From Bacteroidales bacterium (lineage in GTDB: Bacteria > Bacteroidota > Bacteroidia > Bacteroidales > F082), in contig JABFQW010000119.1 of NCBI GenBank assembly GCA_013141455.1, positions 1-41,834 on the forward strand: DNA of 41,834 bases, read 5' to 3'. Below the pieces are notes generated by a model. That model saw only the letters and a list, made by a program, of their open reading frames with translations, ran no database searches and was not told the DNA's origin. The position numbers were made by a program, and so were the translations under genes. Positions 24,784-33,305 of this stretch are shown here, in pieces (within the stretch, counting starts at the first letter, position 1; each line of letters opens with the position of its first letter).

Positions 24784-26001
24784 ATGAATTCAAGTGATAA
24801 TTCTCAAATTAGTAAGAGAATTTTATTGGTTAGCTTATCTCCTTTTTTATATGGAACAGGTGCAAACTCAAATTTTCTGACGAATTTTTCAATAGGTGTA
24901 AGATTAAGTGGATATTTTATAGAATTATTAATCCAAGATCAATCCATTAATGATGCAGGTGAGTTCCAGGGTGTACAATATAAAGGATGTGGAGGATATA
25001 GAACCAGATTTAAATTTATAAATTCATTAAGCCGGATATTTGCAAATATTTTTTTCCCGTCCTACCATTTATTTAAGAAGAAAAACTCGATTGATTGTGT
25101 ATTAGCATTTCAAAATAATTTTTTATACAATGTTTTCCTGCTTATTACATGTAAATTACTCTCAAAACCTTTTATTTATATACAGGTTGATCATTATAAC
25201 TTTGCATCATATAATACTTCAAGAATAGGGTTCAGAAAAAGAATTAAATATCTAAATTATAAATTAAGATATAATTTTCTAAGTAGATATATTAGTGGAG
25301 CGATAGTATTAAGTCATTTCTTGAAGGAACACTATCTCTCTTTGGGAATCCGTGAAGAAAATATTTTTCTGAATCCTCATTTAGTTAACGTTGATATTTT
25401 TAGCGAAGCATTAAATACACAAATATTTACTAACGAAACAATTTCATTTGGTGTTTTGGGATCAATAAATCAGCGTAACGGTATTGTAGATTTATTAATT
25501 GCTTTTAAGTTTGTAACAGAAAGATATGATAAAGTGGAATTAATTCTAATTGGTGGATCAGAGCAAGAATTTGATTTTTGTAGAAAAAAATCGAAAGAAC
25601 TAATGATACCAGATAAAATTAGATACATTGCTCCAGTTCATTATACAAAGTTGCCAGAAGTGATGAAAAAATGTGATGCCTTTGTATTACCCCGGCCAGC
25701 ATCTATCGAAGCAATTGCTGGTTTTCCAACTAAAGTTGGTGAAATTATGTCGTGCAAAAGACCAATTATTATTACAAGTTTTGGAGATATCCCGATTTAT
25801 TTCGAAGATAAAAATAATGCGTTACTTACCAATCCCGGAGATCCTAAATCAATTGCTTCAAAAATGTTATACGTGATAGAAAATCAGAATGAATGTTTGC
25901 AAATTGCTCAAAATGGTTACAATTGGATTATAAATACTATCGAGTATAAAGCGGCCGGTAAAAAGATAGGTGAGTATTTATCTAAATTTATCCAGAACTA
26001 G
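24784..26001 (+). CDS. Family-4 glycosyltransferase (GT-B)
   Basis: A 405-residue GT-B enzyme. The N-terminal half begins ILLVSLSPFLYGTGANSNFL with hydrophobic strands. The C-terminal donor domain has FGVLGSINQRNGIVDLLIAF, VELILIGGSEQEF, LPEVMKKCDAFVLPRPASIE, GFPTKVGEIMSCKRPIIIT and FEDKNNALLTNPGD, all typical of the GT4 family. Substrate unknown. It precedes the legionaminic acid operon by 119 bases of AT-rich, gene-free sequence. Confidence 0.83.
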   Translation: MNSSDNSQISKRILLVSLSPFLYGTGANSNFLTNFSIGVRLSGYFIELLIQDQSINDAGEFQGVQYKGCGGYRTRFKFINSLSRIFANIFFPSYHLFKKKNSIDCVLAFQNNFLYNVFLLITCKLLSKPFIYIQVDHYNFASYNTSRIGFRKRIKYLNYKLRYNFLSRYISGAIVLSHFLKEHYLSLGIREENIFLNPHLVNVDIFSEALNTQIFTNETISFGVLGSINQRNGIVDLLIAFKFVTERYDKVELILIGGSEQEFDFCRKKSKELMIPDKIRYIAPVHYTKLPEVMKKCDAFVLPRPASIEAIAGFPTKVGEIMSCKRPIIITSFGDIPIYFEDKNNALLTNPGDPKSIASKMLYVIENQNECLQIAQNGYNWIINTIEYKAAGKKIGEYLSKFIQN

Positions 26002-26120
26002 GAACTATTTTGCTTGAAGAATTTACTAATTCTAATCTGATTAACATTTGAATTGTTATCTTGTTTATAAATCTAATTTATCAAGCCAATTTTTATATCT
26101 TTTTTTATAATAATTAAAAT

Positions 26121-27296
26121 ATGAGTCAATATCAGCAAATAGTAGAATTTATTCGAGAATTATACCATGAACCTAAAGACATAATTCCTCTTCATGTGCC
26201 TTTATTTAATGGTAACGAAAAAAAATACATGGAGGATTGTATTGACTCTACTTTTGTTTCAAGCGTTGGCAAATATGGGAGTTTGTTTGAAAAAAGGATG
26301 GCAGAATATACAGGAACAAACAAAGCTGTTGTTTGCGTTAATGGTACGAATGCATTGCATCTTGCTTTAGTGATTGTTGGAGTAGAAAGGGATACAGAAG
26401 TAATCACTCAGCCGCTTACTTTTATAGCCACTGCCAATGCGATTAGTTACTGCGGTGCGAAGCCCATATTTCTGGATGTTGATATAAACACAATGGGTCT
26501 CTCACCAGATGCCATCAAAGATTGGCTATCAAGTTCAACTATTCAACTATTTAATGTTAAAACGAATATTCGGGAAACAATTAATAAAAAAACTGGAAAA
26601 CGCATTTCAGCTTGTGTGCCAATGCATACCTTTGGACATCCTGCCCGAATTGATGAAATCGTTGAAATCTGTAATGAATACTGCATCCCTGTCGTAGAAG
26701 ATGCAGCAGAAAGTCTGGGAAGTTTCTATAAAGGAAAACACACAGGAACATTTGGAAAAGTTGGTGTATTAAGCTTTAACGGTAATAAAATACTTACTAC
26801 TGGTGGTGGAGGGATGCTGCTTTTTACGGACGAAGAATTAGGAAAAAAGGCCAAACACCTGACTACTCAAGCCAAAGTACCCCATCCATGGGAGTTTGTG
26901 CATGATGAGGTAGGCTACAACTATCGTATGCCCAATATAAACGCAGCACTTGGACTTGCACAACTCGAGCAACTTCCCAATTTTCTTGATTCCAAACGTA
27001 AAATTGCTAAATCATACGAAACATTTTTCTCAAACTTGAAACTAACCTATATAACAGAACCTTCAAATGCCTCATCTAATTTCTGGCTAAACTGCATTTT
27101 GCTTCCCAACAAATCCGAACGTGATACCTTTCTCAAATACTCCAATGATAATGGCATAATGACTCGCCCTGTCTGGCGATTGATGAATGAACTTGATATG
27201 TTTTCAAATGCAGAAACTGATAAATTAGTAAACGCAAAATTTATTTCAGACAGATTAGTAAATATTCCAAGTAGTGCTATATCAAACAATGAATAA
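26121..27296 (+). CDS. legC: LegC-type aminotransferase (legionaminic acid pathway)
   Basis: A 391-residue PLP-dependent DegT/DnrJ/EryC1-family aminotransferase. LegC places an amino group at C4 of the LegB product. It begins with the subfamily's IPLHVPLFNGNEKKYMEDCI (21-40) and SVGKYGSLFEKRMAEYTG. The cofactor lysine is K223 in SFNGNKILTTGGGG, and EDAAESLG lies at 193-200. It opens a run of genes that overlap or nearly touch, so it is likely the operon's first gene. Its stop codon overlaps the start of the acetyltransferase gene. Confidence 0.92.
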   Translation: MSQYQQIVEFIRELYHEPKDIIPLHVPLFNGNEKKYMEDCIDSTFVSSVGKYGSLFEKRMAEYTGTNKAVVCVNGTNALHLALVIVGVERDTEVITQPLTFIATANAISYCGAKPIFLDVDINTMGLSPDAIKDWLSSSTIQLFNVKTNIRETINKKTGKRISACVPMHTFGHPARIDEIVEICNEYCIPVVEDAAESLGSFYKGKHTGTFGKVGVLSFNGNKILTTGGGGMLLFTDEELGKKAKHLTTQAKVPHPWEFVHDEVGYNYRMPNINAALGLAQLEQLPNFLDSKRKIAKSYETFFSNLKLTYITEPSNASSNFWLNCILLPNKSERDTFLKYSNDNGIMTRPVWRLMNELDMFSNAETDKLVNAKFISDRLVNIPSSAISNNE

Positions 27297-27927
27297 AATG
27301 AAAGCAAATGATGTTATATTAATAGGTTATTCTGGGCATGCACTGGTGGTGGCTGAAGCATTGTCTCTGTCTTTGTATAATATAGTAGGATACCTTGAAA
27401 AACGAAAGTCTGATAGTAATTTATTAGGGATTGAGTATCTTGGATTTGAACAGGATGAAGATGTATTAAAAACAATTAAAGGAATATTAGTTTTCCCGGC
27501 AATTGGGGACAATTTTTTACGTGAAAAAGTAATAGGCTTTCTTAATAAAAAAGGATTTGAATTTGTTACAGCAATACATCCCAAATCCAATGTGTCATCT
27601 TATTGTAAAATAGGTTTAGGTTCTTTAGTTTGCCAGGGAGCAATCATTAATCCTTTCGCTACAGTTGGGAATGGTGTTATTATTAACACAGGATCAATAA
27701 TTGAACATGAATGTGTAATTAATGACTTTGCTCATATAGCACCTGGAGCTGTCCTGGCTGGAAATGTCAATGTGGGTAAAGGAAGTTTTATCGGTGCCAA
27801 TTCTGTTATTAAACAAGGGGTAATAATTGGAGATCATGTTACAATCGGTGCCGGATCTGTTGTTCTGAAAAATATTGAAAACAATACTACATTTGCTGGT
27901 AATCCGGCTAAACTAATTATCAAATGA
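27289..27927 (+). CDS. legH: LegH/NeuD/PglD-type sugar N-acetyltransferase
   Basis: A 212-residue acetyl-CoA-dependent acyltransferase. The N-terminal Rossmann-like part begins VILIGYSGHALVVAEAL. A left-handed beta-helix of hexapeptide repeats follows (SSYCKIGLGSLVCQGAIIN and onward). The likely catalytic histidine lies in IIEHECVINDFAHIAPG. It probably acetylates the C4 amino group made by LegC. The frame extends to a GTG at 27274, but ATG 27289 (overlapping the legC stop) or 27298 fits the family better. Its stop overlaps the next start by four bases (ATGA). Confidence 0.88.
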   Translation: MNKMKANDVILIGYSGHALVVAEALSLSLYNIVGYLEKRKSDSNLLGIEYLGFEQDEDVLKTIKGILVFPAIGDNFLREKVIGFLNKKGFEFVTAIHPKSNVSSYCKIGLGSLVCQGAIINPFATVGNGVIINTGSIIEHECVINDFAHIAPGAVLAGNVNVGKGSFIGANSVIKQGVIIGDHVTIGAGSVVLKNIENNTTFAGNPAKLIIK

Positions 27928-28949
27928 GAAATCATGTACTAATCATTGCTGAAGCTGGAGTTAATCACAATGGTGATTTTGAAAAAGCAAAGCAACTCAT
28001 TGATTTTGCAGCAATTGCTGGAGCTGATTATGTCAAGTTCCAGACTTTCAAAGCAGATAAGTTGGTTAGTAAGTCTGCCATAAAAGCTGATTATCAGACA
28101 AAAAACTTGAATGATAGAACAACTTCGCAATATGATATGTTGAAAAAACTTGAAATGCCTGAGCAGTGGCATTATGAGTTAATAGAATACTGTAAACTCA
28201 AAGGCATTAAATTTCTTTCTACAGGATTCGATGTCCAGAGCATAGATTTTCTTGATAAAATTGATATTCCCTTCTTTAAAGTACCAAGTGGAGAAATCAC
28301 CAACAAGCCGTATTTGCAACATATTGCTTCTAAAAACAAGCCGGTCATTGTTTCTACTGGTATGGCAAATCTGGATGAAATAAGGGATTGTATTACTGTG
28401 TTGATCAATGGTGGAATAGCAATTGAGAAAATCACTATACTACACTGTAATACCGAATATCCTACACCCATGGAAGATGTCAACTTGCTTGCAATGAATG
28501 CCATTCGTGAGGCTTTTGGGGTCGATGTTGGCTACTCAGACCACACCCAGGGAATTGAGATACCTATTGCTGCTGTTGCACTTGGGGCAACTGTGATTGA
28601 AAAACATTTCACGTTGGACAGAAATTTGCCAGGGCCTGATCATAAAGCATCACTTGAGCCAAATGAGTTAGAAGCAATGGTAAAAGCAATACGAAATATT
28701 GAATTGGCGATTTCAGGAAGCGGACAAAAACTTCCTTCAAAAAGCGAAATGAAGAACAAAGATATTGCCCGTAAAAGCCTTCATGTTGCAAGAACTATTC
28801 CTATGGCTGAAAAAATTACAAGTAACGACATCATTCTTTTAAGACCTGGAAATGGCATTTCTCCCATGAAGATAAATGAAGTAATTGGAATGAAAGCAAT
28901 ACATGAATTGGATGAGGGTAGCATTCTCAAATGGGAGGATTTGGAATGA
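27924..28949 (+). CDS. legI: Legionaminic acid synthase (NeuB family)
   Basis: A 341-residue NeuB-family synthase condensing phosphoenolpyruvate with the 6-deoxy-mannosamine-type precursor. The TIM barrel starts IIAEAGVNHNGDFEKAKQLI (7-26), with ADYVKFQTFKADKLVS, VPSGEITNKPYL, LHCNTEYPTP, DHTQGIEIP and EKHFTLDRNLPGPDHKASL. A C-terminal SAF antifreeze-like domain (about 280-341) ends GMKAIHELDEGSILKWEDL. Sialic or pseudaminic acid synthase would look similar. The neighbouring LegC/LegG/PtmE favour legionaminic acid. Both ends overlap neighbours by four bases. Confidence 0.9.
   Translation: MRNHVLIIAEAGVNHNGDFEKAKQLIDFAAIAGADYVKFQTFKADKLVSKSAIKADYQTKNLNDRTTSQYDMLKKLEMPEQWHYELIEYCKLKGIKFLSTGFDVQSIDFLDKIDIPFFKVPSGEITNKPYLQHIASKNKPVIVSTGMANLDEIRDCITVLINGGIAIEKITILHCNTEYPTPMEDVNLLAMNAIREAFGVDVGYSDHTQGIEIPIAAVALGATVIEKHFTLDRNLPGPDHKASLEPNELEAMVKAIRNIELAISGSGQKLPSKSEMKNKDIARKSLHVARTIPMAEKITSNDIILLRPGNGISPMKINEVIGMKAIHELDEGSILKWEDLE
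28934..28938 (+). promoter_or_regulatory. Shine-Dalgarno GGAGG deciding the legG start
   Basis: GGAGG lies seven bases before ATG 28946, inside the end of legI. Clear Shine-Dalgarno sequences are scarce in this window, so this one is informative. It supports 28946 over 28931 and suggests translation is reinitiated at the overlap. Confidence 0.7.
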
Positions 28950-30058
28950 GAGTTGCAATTCTTACAAGTTCACGGGCTGATTATGGTATTTATTTACCAT
29001 TACTTAAAGCATTAAGAGCAGATCCATACTTTGAGTTAGAAATTATTGCTTTTGGAACACACCTGTCAAAATATCATGGTTATACATTAAATGAAATTGA
29101 AAAATCAGGATTTGAGGTAAATCATATTATTTCATCCATGCTGGTAACAGATGATTCGGCCTCGATTGCAACTGCTTATGCCATAACAGCAATGAAATTT
29201 AGTACTTTATGGGAACAGTACGGTAAAGTGTACGATTGGGTATTTTGTCTTGGTGATCGCTATGAAATGGCTGCCGCAGTAGCAGCAGGTATCCCTTTTA
29301 ATATTCCTTTTGCACATATTCATGGTGGTGAAACTACACTGGGGGCAATCGATAATATATACCGCCATTCAATTACTTTGGCTTCAAAATTACACTTTGT
29401 CGCGGCAGAAAACTTTGCAAAAAGAGTAAAAGAAATAGTAGGTTCAGTAACAAATTGCGTAGTTACCGGCTCACTTAGCCTTGAAAATCTGAAAGAAATC
29501 GCCTTACTTTCTGTTGATGACTTTAATGCAAAATGGAATATCAACCTTACATTACCAAGTATTCTTGTTACTATCCATCCTGAAACAATTGCTTTTGAAA
29601 AAAATCTTTTTTTTGCGGATGAAGTATTTACTGCACTTCAAAAAATTAACCTTAAACATCAACTGATCATCACTATGCCCAATGCTGATACGATGGGTTC
29701 AGTATATCGGTCAATGTTTGAAAAATTGAAGGAAAAATCAGTAGGTAAAGTTCATCTTATCGAAAACTTCGGAACGCAATCCTACTTTAGTTGCTTGAAA
29801 CATATTGATCTGATACTTGGTAATAGTTCAAGTGGTATCATTGAGGCTGCAACTTTCGGTATATTTGTATTGGATATCGGAGATAGACAGAAGGGCAGAC
29901 TTACGAGTGGAAATGTAATTCATGTTCCTTTTGATTCGAGATCAATCATTGAAAGTACAAATAAGCAGGCTGGTAAACATTATGATGGTGATAACATCTA
30001 TTTTAAGGAAAATGCAACTCAAATAATCATTCAATCTTTAAAGGAATATAAATATTGA
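28946..30058 (+). CDS. legG: Hydrolysing 2-epimerase (NeuC/LegG)
   Basis: A 370-residue hydrolysing nucleotide-sugar 2-epimerase that releases the nucleotide and gives the free 6-deoxy-ManNAc-type sugar for LegI. It has the family's RVAILTSSRADYGIYLPLLK (2-21), VFCLGDRYEMAAAVAAGIPF, IHGGETTLGAIDNIYRHSIT, TIHPET and GNSSSGIIEAATFG. I start it at ATG 28946, overlapping legI by four bases, because a GGAGG sits seven bases upstream at 28934-28938. An in-frame ATG at 28931 would lose that spacing. Confidence 0.92.
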   Translation: MRVAILTSSRADYGIYLPLLKALRADPYFELEIIAFGTHLSKYHGYTLNEIEKSGFEVNHIISSMLVTDDSASIATAYAITAMKFSTLWEQYGKVYDWVFCLGDRYEMAAAVAAGIPFNIPFAHIHGGETTLGAIDNIYRHSITLASKLHFVAAENFAKRVKEIVGSVTNCVVTGSLSLENLKEIALLSVDDFNAKWNINLTLPSILVTIHPETIAFEKNLFFADEVFTALQKINLKHQLIITMPNADTMGSVYRSMFEKLKEKSVGKVHLIENFGTQSYFSCLKHIDLILGNSSSGIIEAATFGIFVLDIGDRQKGRLTSGNVIHVPFDSRSIIESTNKQAGKHYDGDNIYFKENATQIIIQSLKEYKY

Positions 30059-31104
30059 ACACATTTCGAAAACATCTTTTAGTTAAAGGTAGTACAATAA
30101 GGCAAGCGCTTGAACAATTGAATATTCAGAATTCTGAACCTATTCTATTTATTACTGACCAGAAAAACTGCCTGATCGGTTCATTAACAGATGGTGATGT
30201 CAGACGTGGTTTATTAAAAGGGTATAATTTGGAAAATCAGGTTGATGAAATTATTCAACCTAACCCTAAATATATTCGTAAAGGTGAGCGAGATATAAAC
30301 AAAGTAATTGAATATCGGGAGAAAAATTTTAAAATTATTCCAATCCTTGATAGGGATGATAAAGTAGTCAATGTTATCAATTTTCGTGAAATCAAATCAT
30401 ACCTGCCACTTGATGCTGTAATAATGGCTGGTGGAAGGGGAGAAAGGCTAAAACCATTAACTGATACAATGCCTAAACCGTTGTTAAAGGTAGGAGATAG
30501 ACCAATTATTGAACATAATTTAGATCGTTTACGTTTGTTCGGTATTGATGATTTTTGGATCACATTGAGGTACCTAGGAAATCAAATCGAAGATTATTTA
30601 GGGAACGGTTCTGCAAAAAATATTAACATACAATATGTTTATGAGAATGAACCAATGGGAACCATAGGGGCTGTATCACAGATTAAAAACCTTGAACACG
30701 ATTACATTTTGGTTACCAATTCAGACTTACTCACAAATATAGATTATGAACATTTTTTCCTTGATTTTATTAATCAAGAGGCTGATTTCTCTGTTGTTAC
30801 AATACCTTATGCTGTTGATATTCCATATGCTGTTCTGGAAACGAATAATGGACACGTAATCAATTTCAGAGAGAAACCGACATATACCTATTTCTCTAAT
30901 GGAGGAATTTACTTAATGAAGAAGGAAATTTTGCAACGAATTCCGATCGATAAGCAATTTAATGCTACTGATCTGATGGAAAATTTGATTAATAGTAAAA
31001 TGAAAGTGATTTCCTATCCATTAGCTGGTTATTGGCTTGATATTGGTAAACATGAAGATTATAACAAAGCACAAAAGGACATTCTTCACTTAAATTTTAA
31101 ATGA
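30055..31104 (+). CDS. ptmE: PtmE-type sugar-1-phosphate guanylyltransferase with CBS pair
   Basis: A 349-residue fusion. Residues 1-118 form two CBS domains (LFITDQKNCLIGSLTDGDVR, then FKIIPILDRDDKVVNVINF). Residues 120-349 form a nucleotidyltransferase (VIMAGGRGERLKPLTDTMPK, PLLKVGDRPIIEHNL, TNSDLLTNID, FREKPTY). This is the PtmE layout. In Campylobacter PtmE makes GDP-GlcNAc from GlcNAc-1-phosphate for the GDP-linked legionaminic route. It starts at TTG 30055, overlapping the legG stop by four bases, with an AAAGGAATA stretch upstream. Confidence 0.87.
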   Translation: MNTFRKHLLVKGSTIRQALEQLNIQNSEPILFITDQKNCLIGSLTDGDVRRGLLKGYNLENQVDEIIQPNPKYIRKGERDINKVIEYREKNFKIIPILDRDDKVVNVINFREIKSYLPLDAVIMAGGRGERLKPLTDTMPKPLLKVGDRPIIEHNLDRLRLFGIDDFWITLRYLGNQIEDYLGNGSAKNINIQYVYENEPMGTIGAVSQIKNLEHDYILVTNSDLLTNIDYEHFFLDFINQEADFSVVTIPYAVDIPYAVLETNNGHVINFREKPTYTYFSNGGIYLMKKEILQRIPIDKQFNATDLMENLINSKMKVISYPLAGYWLDIGKHEDYNKAQKDILHLNFK

Positions 31105-31790
31105 GACCATTAATTATAATACCCGCAAGGGGTGGATCAAAGGGAGTGCCTGGGAAAAATATTAAATTATTATCTGGTAAACCTTTGATTTACTACACAA
31201 TAGAAGCTGCCCGGAATGTTTTTACCGATGATCAGATATGCGTTTCTACTGACGATTTTAAAATCAAAGAAATTGTAGAGTTAACCGGGCTAAAAGTACC
31301 TTTCCTTCGCCCTGAGTCACTTGCGCAGGATACGGTAGGTACGTATGAAGTACTTTTGCATGCATTAGAGTTTTATTCTAATAAAGAAATATTTTTTGAT
31401 ACTGTTGTTCTACTTCAACCGACTTCACCATTTCGAAATGCGAATCATATTATTGAGGCTTTAAAACTTTATAGTGAAGATATTGATATGATCGTCTCAG
31501 TATGCGAAACAAAATCAAATCCATATTTCAACCTTATGGAAGAAGATGAAAATGGGTTTTTAAAAAAATCAAAAGAGGGAAAGTTTCATCGCCGTCAGGA
31601 TTGCCCAAAAGTTTGGGAATTTAATGGGGCCATCTATATAATAAATGTAAATAGTTTAAAAAAAATGCCTTTACACGAATTCAAAAAAACGAGAAAATAT
31701 ATTATGGATGAAATAAGCTCACATGATATTGATACCTTGTTTGATTGGCAACATGCTGAAATCATTTCATCAAATTTGCTGCCGAAATGA
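31101..31790 (+). CDS. legF: CMP-legionaminic acid synthetase (NeuA family)
   Basis: A 229-residue CMP-sugar synthetase that activates the nonulosonic acid with CTP. Motifs: IIPARGGSKGVPGKNIKLLS (5-24), DDQICVSTDD, LRPESLAQDT, VLLQPTSPFRNANHI and the PKVWEFNGAIYIIN segment. Length is standard. Four-base ATGA overlaps link it to ptmE and to the HisF-like gene that follows, implying co-translation of the amidination genes with the legionaminic acid genes. Confidence 0.9.
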   Translation: MRPLIIIPARGGSKGVPGKNIKLLSGKPLIYYTIEAARNVFTDDQICVSTDDFKIKEIVELTGLKVPFLRPESLAQDTVGTYEVLLHALEFYSNKEIFFDTVVLLQPTSPFRNANHIIEALKLYSEDIDMIVSVCETKSNPYFNLMEEDENGFLKKSKEGKFHRRQDCPKVWEFNGAIYIINVNSLKKMPLHEFKKTRKYIMDEISSHDIDTLFDWQHAEIISSNLLPK

Positions 31791-32638
31791 AAACTATTAG
31801 AATTATACCAAGACTTGATATTAAAGGTCCAAATCTGGTAAAAGGCATTCACCTTGAAGGACTGCGAGTTCTTGGTAAACCGGAAGATTTTGCCCATTAC
31901 TATTACGAAAACGGAGCCGACGAACTATTCTTTCAGGATACAGTCGCCAGTTTGTATGATAGAAATAGTCTGCATGATATTATTACAAAAACAGCAAAAG
32001 AGATATTTATTCCATTAACTGTTGGAGGTGGATTGCGTTCTATAGACGATATCAGAAATGTGCTGAGGGCAGGAGCTGATAAAGTAGCAATTAATACGGC
32101 CGCTATAAAAAATCCTCATTTCATTCGTGAAGCATCTCTTAAGTTTGGATCATCGACTATAGTAGTAGCCATTGAGGCAATTAAGAGTAATGATGGCAGA
32201 TATCTTGCGTTTACGGACAATGGACGGGAATACTCTGGGTTAGAGGTTGTTGCATGGGCCCGTAAAGCTGAAGAATTAGGTGCAGGCGAAATTGTAATTA
32301 CTTCAGTTGATAAAGAAGGTACAGGTGAAGGGTATGATATTGAATTGATTAAATCAGTAAGTGAAGCCGTCTCTATTCCGGTTATTGCTCATGGAGGAGC
32401 AAGTTCCCCGGAAAATGTTGTACGGGCTATTCAAATTGGAAAAGCAGATGCAGTCGCTATTGCTTCTATCTTGCATTATTCGGTCATGAATACTTTTATA
32501 AGTCTTTCATCAGATTATAAGTTAGAAGGTAATATTTCATTTTTAAATAGTGGAAAGACACCGAAAAACATTACTACCAGTTCATTGAAAGAAATCAGGG
32601 CAGCCTTAATTGAATCTCAAATACCAACAAGATTTTAA
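31787..32638 (+). CDS. HisF-like subunit of sugar amidination module 1 (WbuZ family)
   Basis: A 283-residue TIM-barrel homologue of imidazole glycerol phosphate synthase HisF. In WbuX/Y/Z-type systems it pairs with a HisH-like glutaminase and passes ammonia to the amidotransferase. Barrel motifs include PLTVGGGLRSIDDIRNVLRA, GADKVAINTAA and IPVIAHGGA. Of the two catalytic aspartates of true HisF, D11 is kept (RLDIKG) but D130 is glutamate (VVAIEAIK). It is longer than HisF by about 30 C-terminal residues. No histidine genes surround it. It overlaps legF by four bases, tying module 1 to the legionaminic acid operon. Confidence 0.85.
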   Translation: MKTIRIIPRLDIKGPNLVKGIHLEGLRVLGKPEDFAHYYYENGADELFFQDTVASLYDRNSLHDIITKTAKEIFIPLTVGGGLRSIDDIRNVLRAGADKVAINTAAIKNPHFIREASLKFGSSTIVVAIEAIKSNDGRYLAFTDNGREYSGLEVVAWARKAEELGAGEIVITSVDKEGTGEGYDIELIKSVSEAVSIPVIAHGGASSPENVVRAIQIGKADAVAIASILHYSVMNTFISLSSDYKLEGNISFLNSGKTPKNITTSSLKEIRAALIESQIPTRF

Positions 32639-32639
32639 A

Positions 32640-33299
32640 ATGATATCTTCTCAAAAAAAAGTACTAATCATTGATTATAAATTAGGAAACCTATTTAGCG
32701 TACATCAGGCACTTACCAATATAGGACTGAATGTTAATATCACCTCAAATGCTGATGAGATAGAGTTTGCAGATGCAATAGTACTTCCAGGAGTTGGGGC
32801 GTTTAATGATGCAATGAACAACTTAGATGATCTTAAACTGATTAATCCGATTAAAAAATTCATAGAGAGTGATAAACCTTTTCTGGGCATTTGTTTAGGC
32901 CTTCAATTGCTTTTCTCTGAAAGTGAAGAGTTCGGACAATCAAAAGGTTTAGGAATTGTTAAAGGTAAGGTGAAGCGCTTTAACAATTTTAATGTGAATG
33001 GTGAGACAAGAAAGGTTCCCCAGATTGGCTGGAATCAAATAAAAAAATCAGTTGGAAGGACTTGGGAAAACACACCTTTAAATGGACTCAAAGAAGGTGA
33101 GTTTATGTATTTTGTTCATTCTTTTTATGTATTACCTGAAGAACCTGTTAGCCTGTCACAAACCAATTACGATGGACATAATTACGTTTCGAGTATACAA
33201 AGAAATAAACTCTTCGCCTGTCAGTTCCATCCTGAAAAAAGCGCAATGGAAGGACTGAAAATATACGATAATTGGGCCAAACTAAATAACCTCAAATAA
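32640..33299 (+). CDS. HisH-like glutaminase of sugar amidination module 1 (WbuY family)
   Basis: A 219-residue class I glutamine amidotransferase related to HisH. It releases ammonia from glutamine. The oxyanion PGVGAF is at 50-55, the nucleophile C85 lies in GICLGLQLL, and the His-Glu pair is in FHPEKSAME near the C-terminus, so the triad looks complete. The start is ATG 32640, one base after the HisF-like stop. An in-frame TTG at 32610 lies inside that gene and is less likely. The WbuX-like gene follows six bases later. Confidence 0.87.
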   Translation: MISSQKKVLIIDYKLGNLFSVHQALTNIGLNVNITSNADEIEFADAIVLPGVGAFNDAMNNLDDLKLINPIKKFIESDKPFLGICLGLQLLFSESEEFGQSKGLGIVKGKVKRFNNFNVNGETRKVPQIGWNQIKKSVGRTWENTPLNGLKEGEFMYFVHSFYVLPEEPVSLSQTNYDGHNYVSSIQRNKLFACQFHPEKSAMEGLKIYDNWAKLNNLK

Positions 33300-33305
33300 A
33301 ATACT

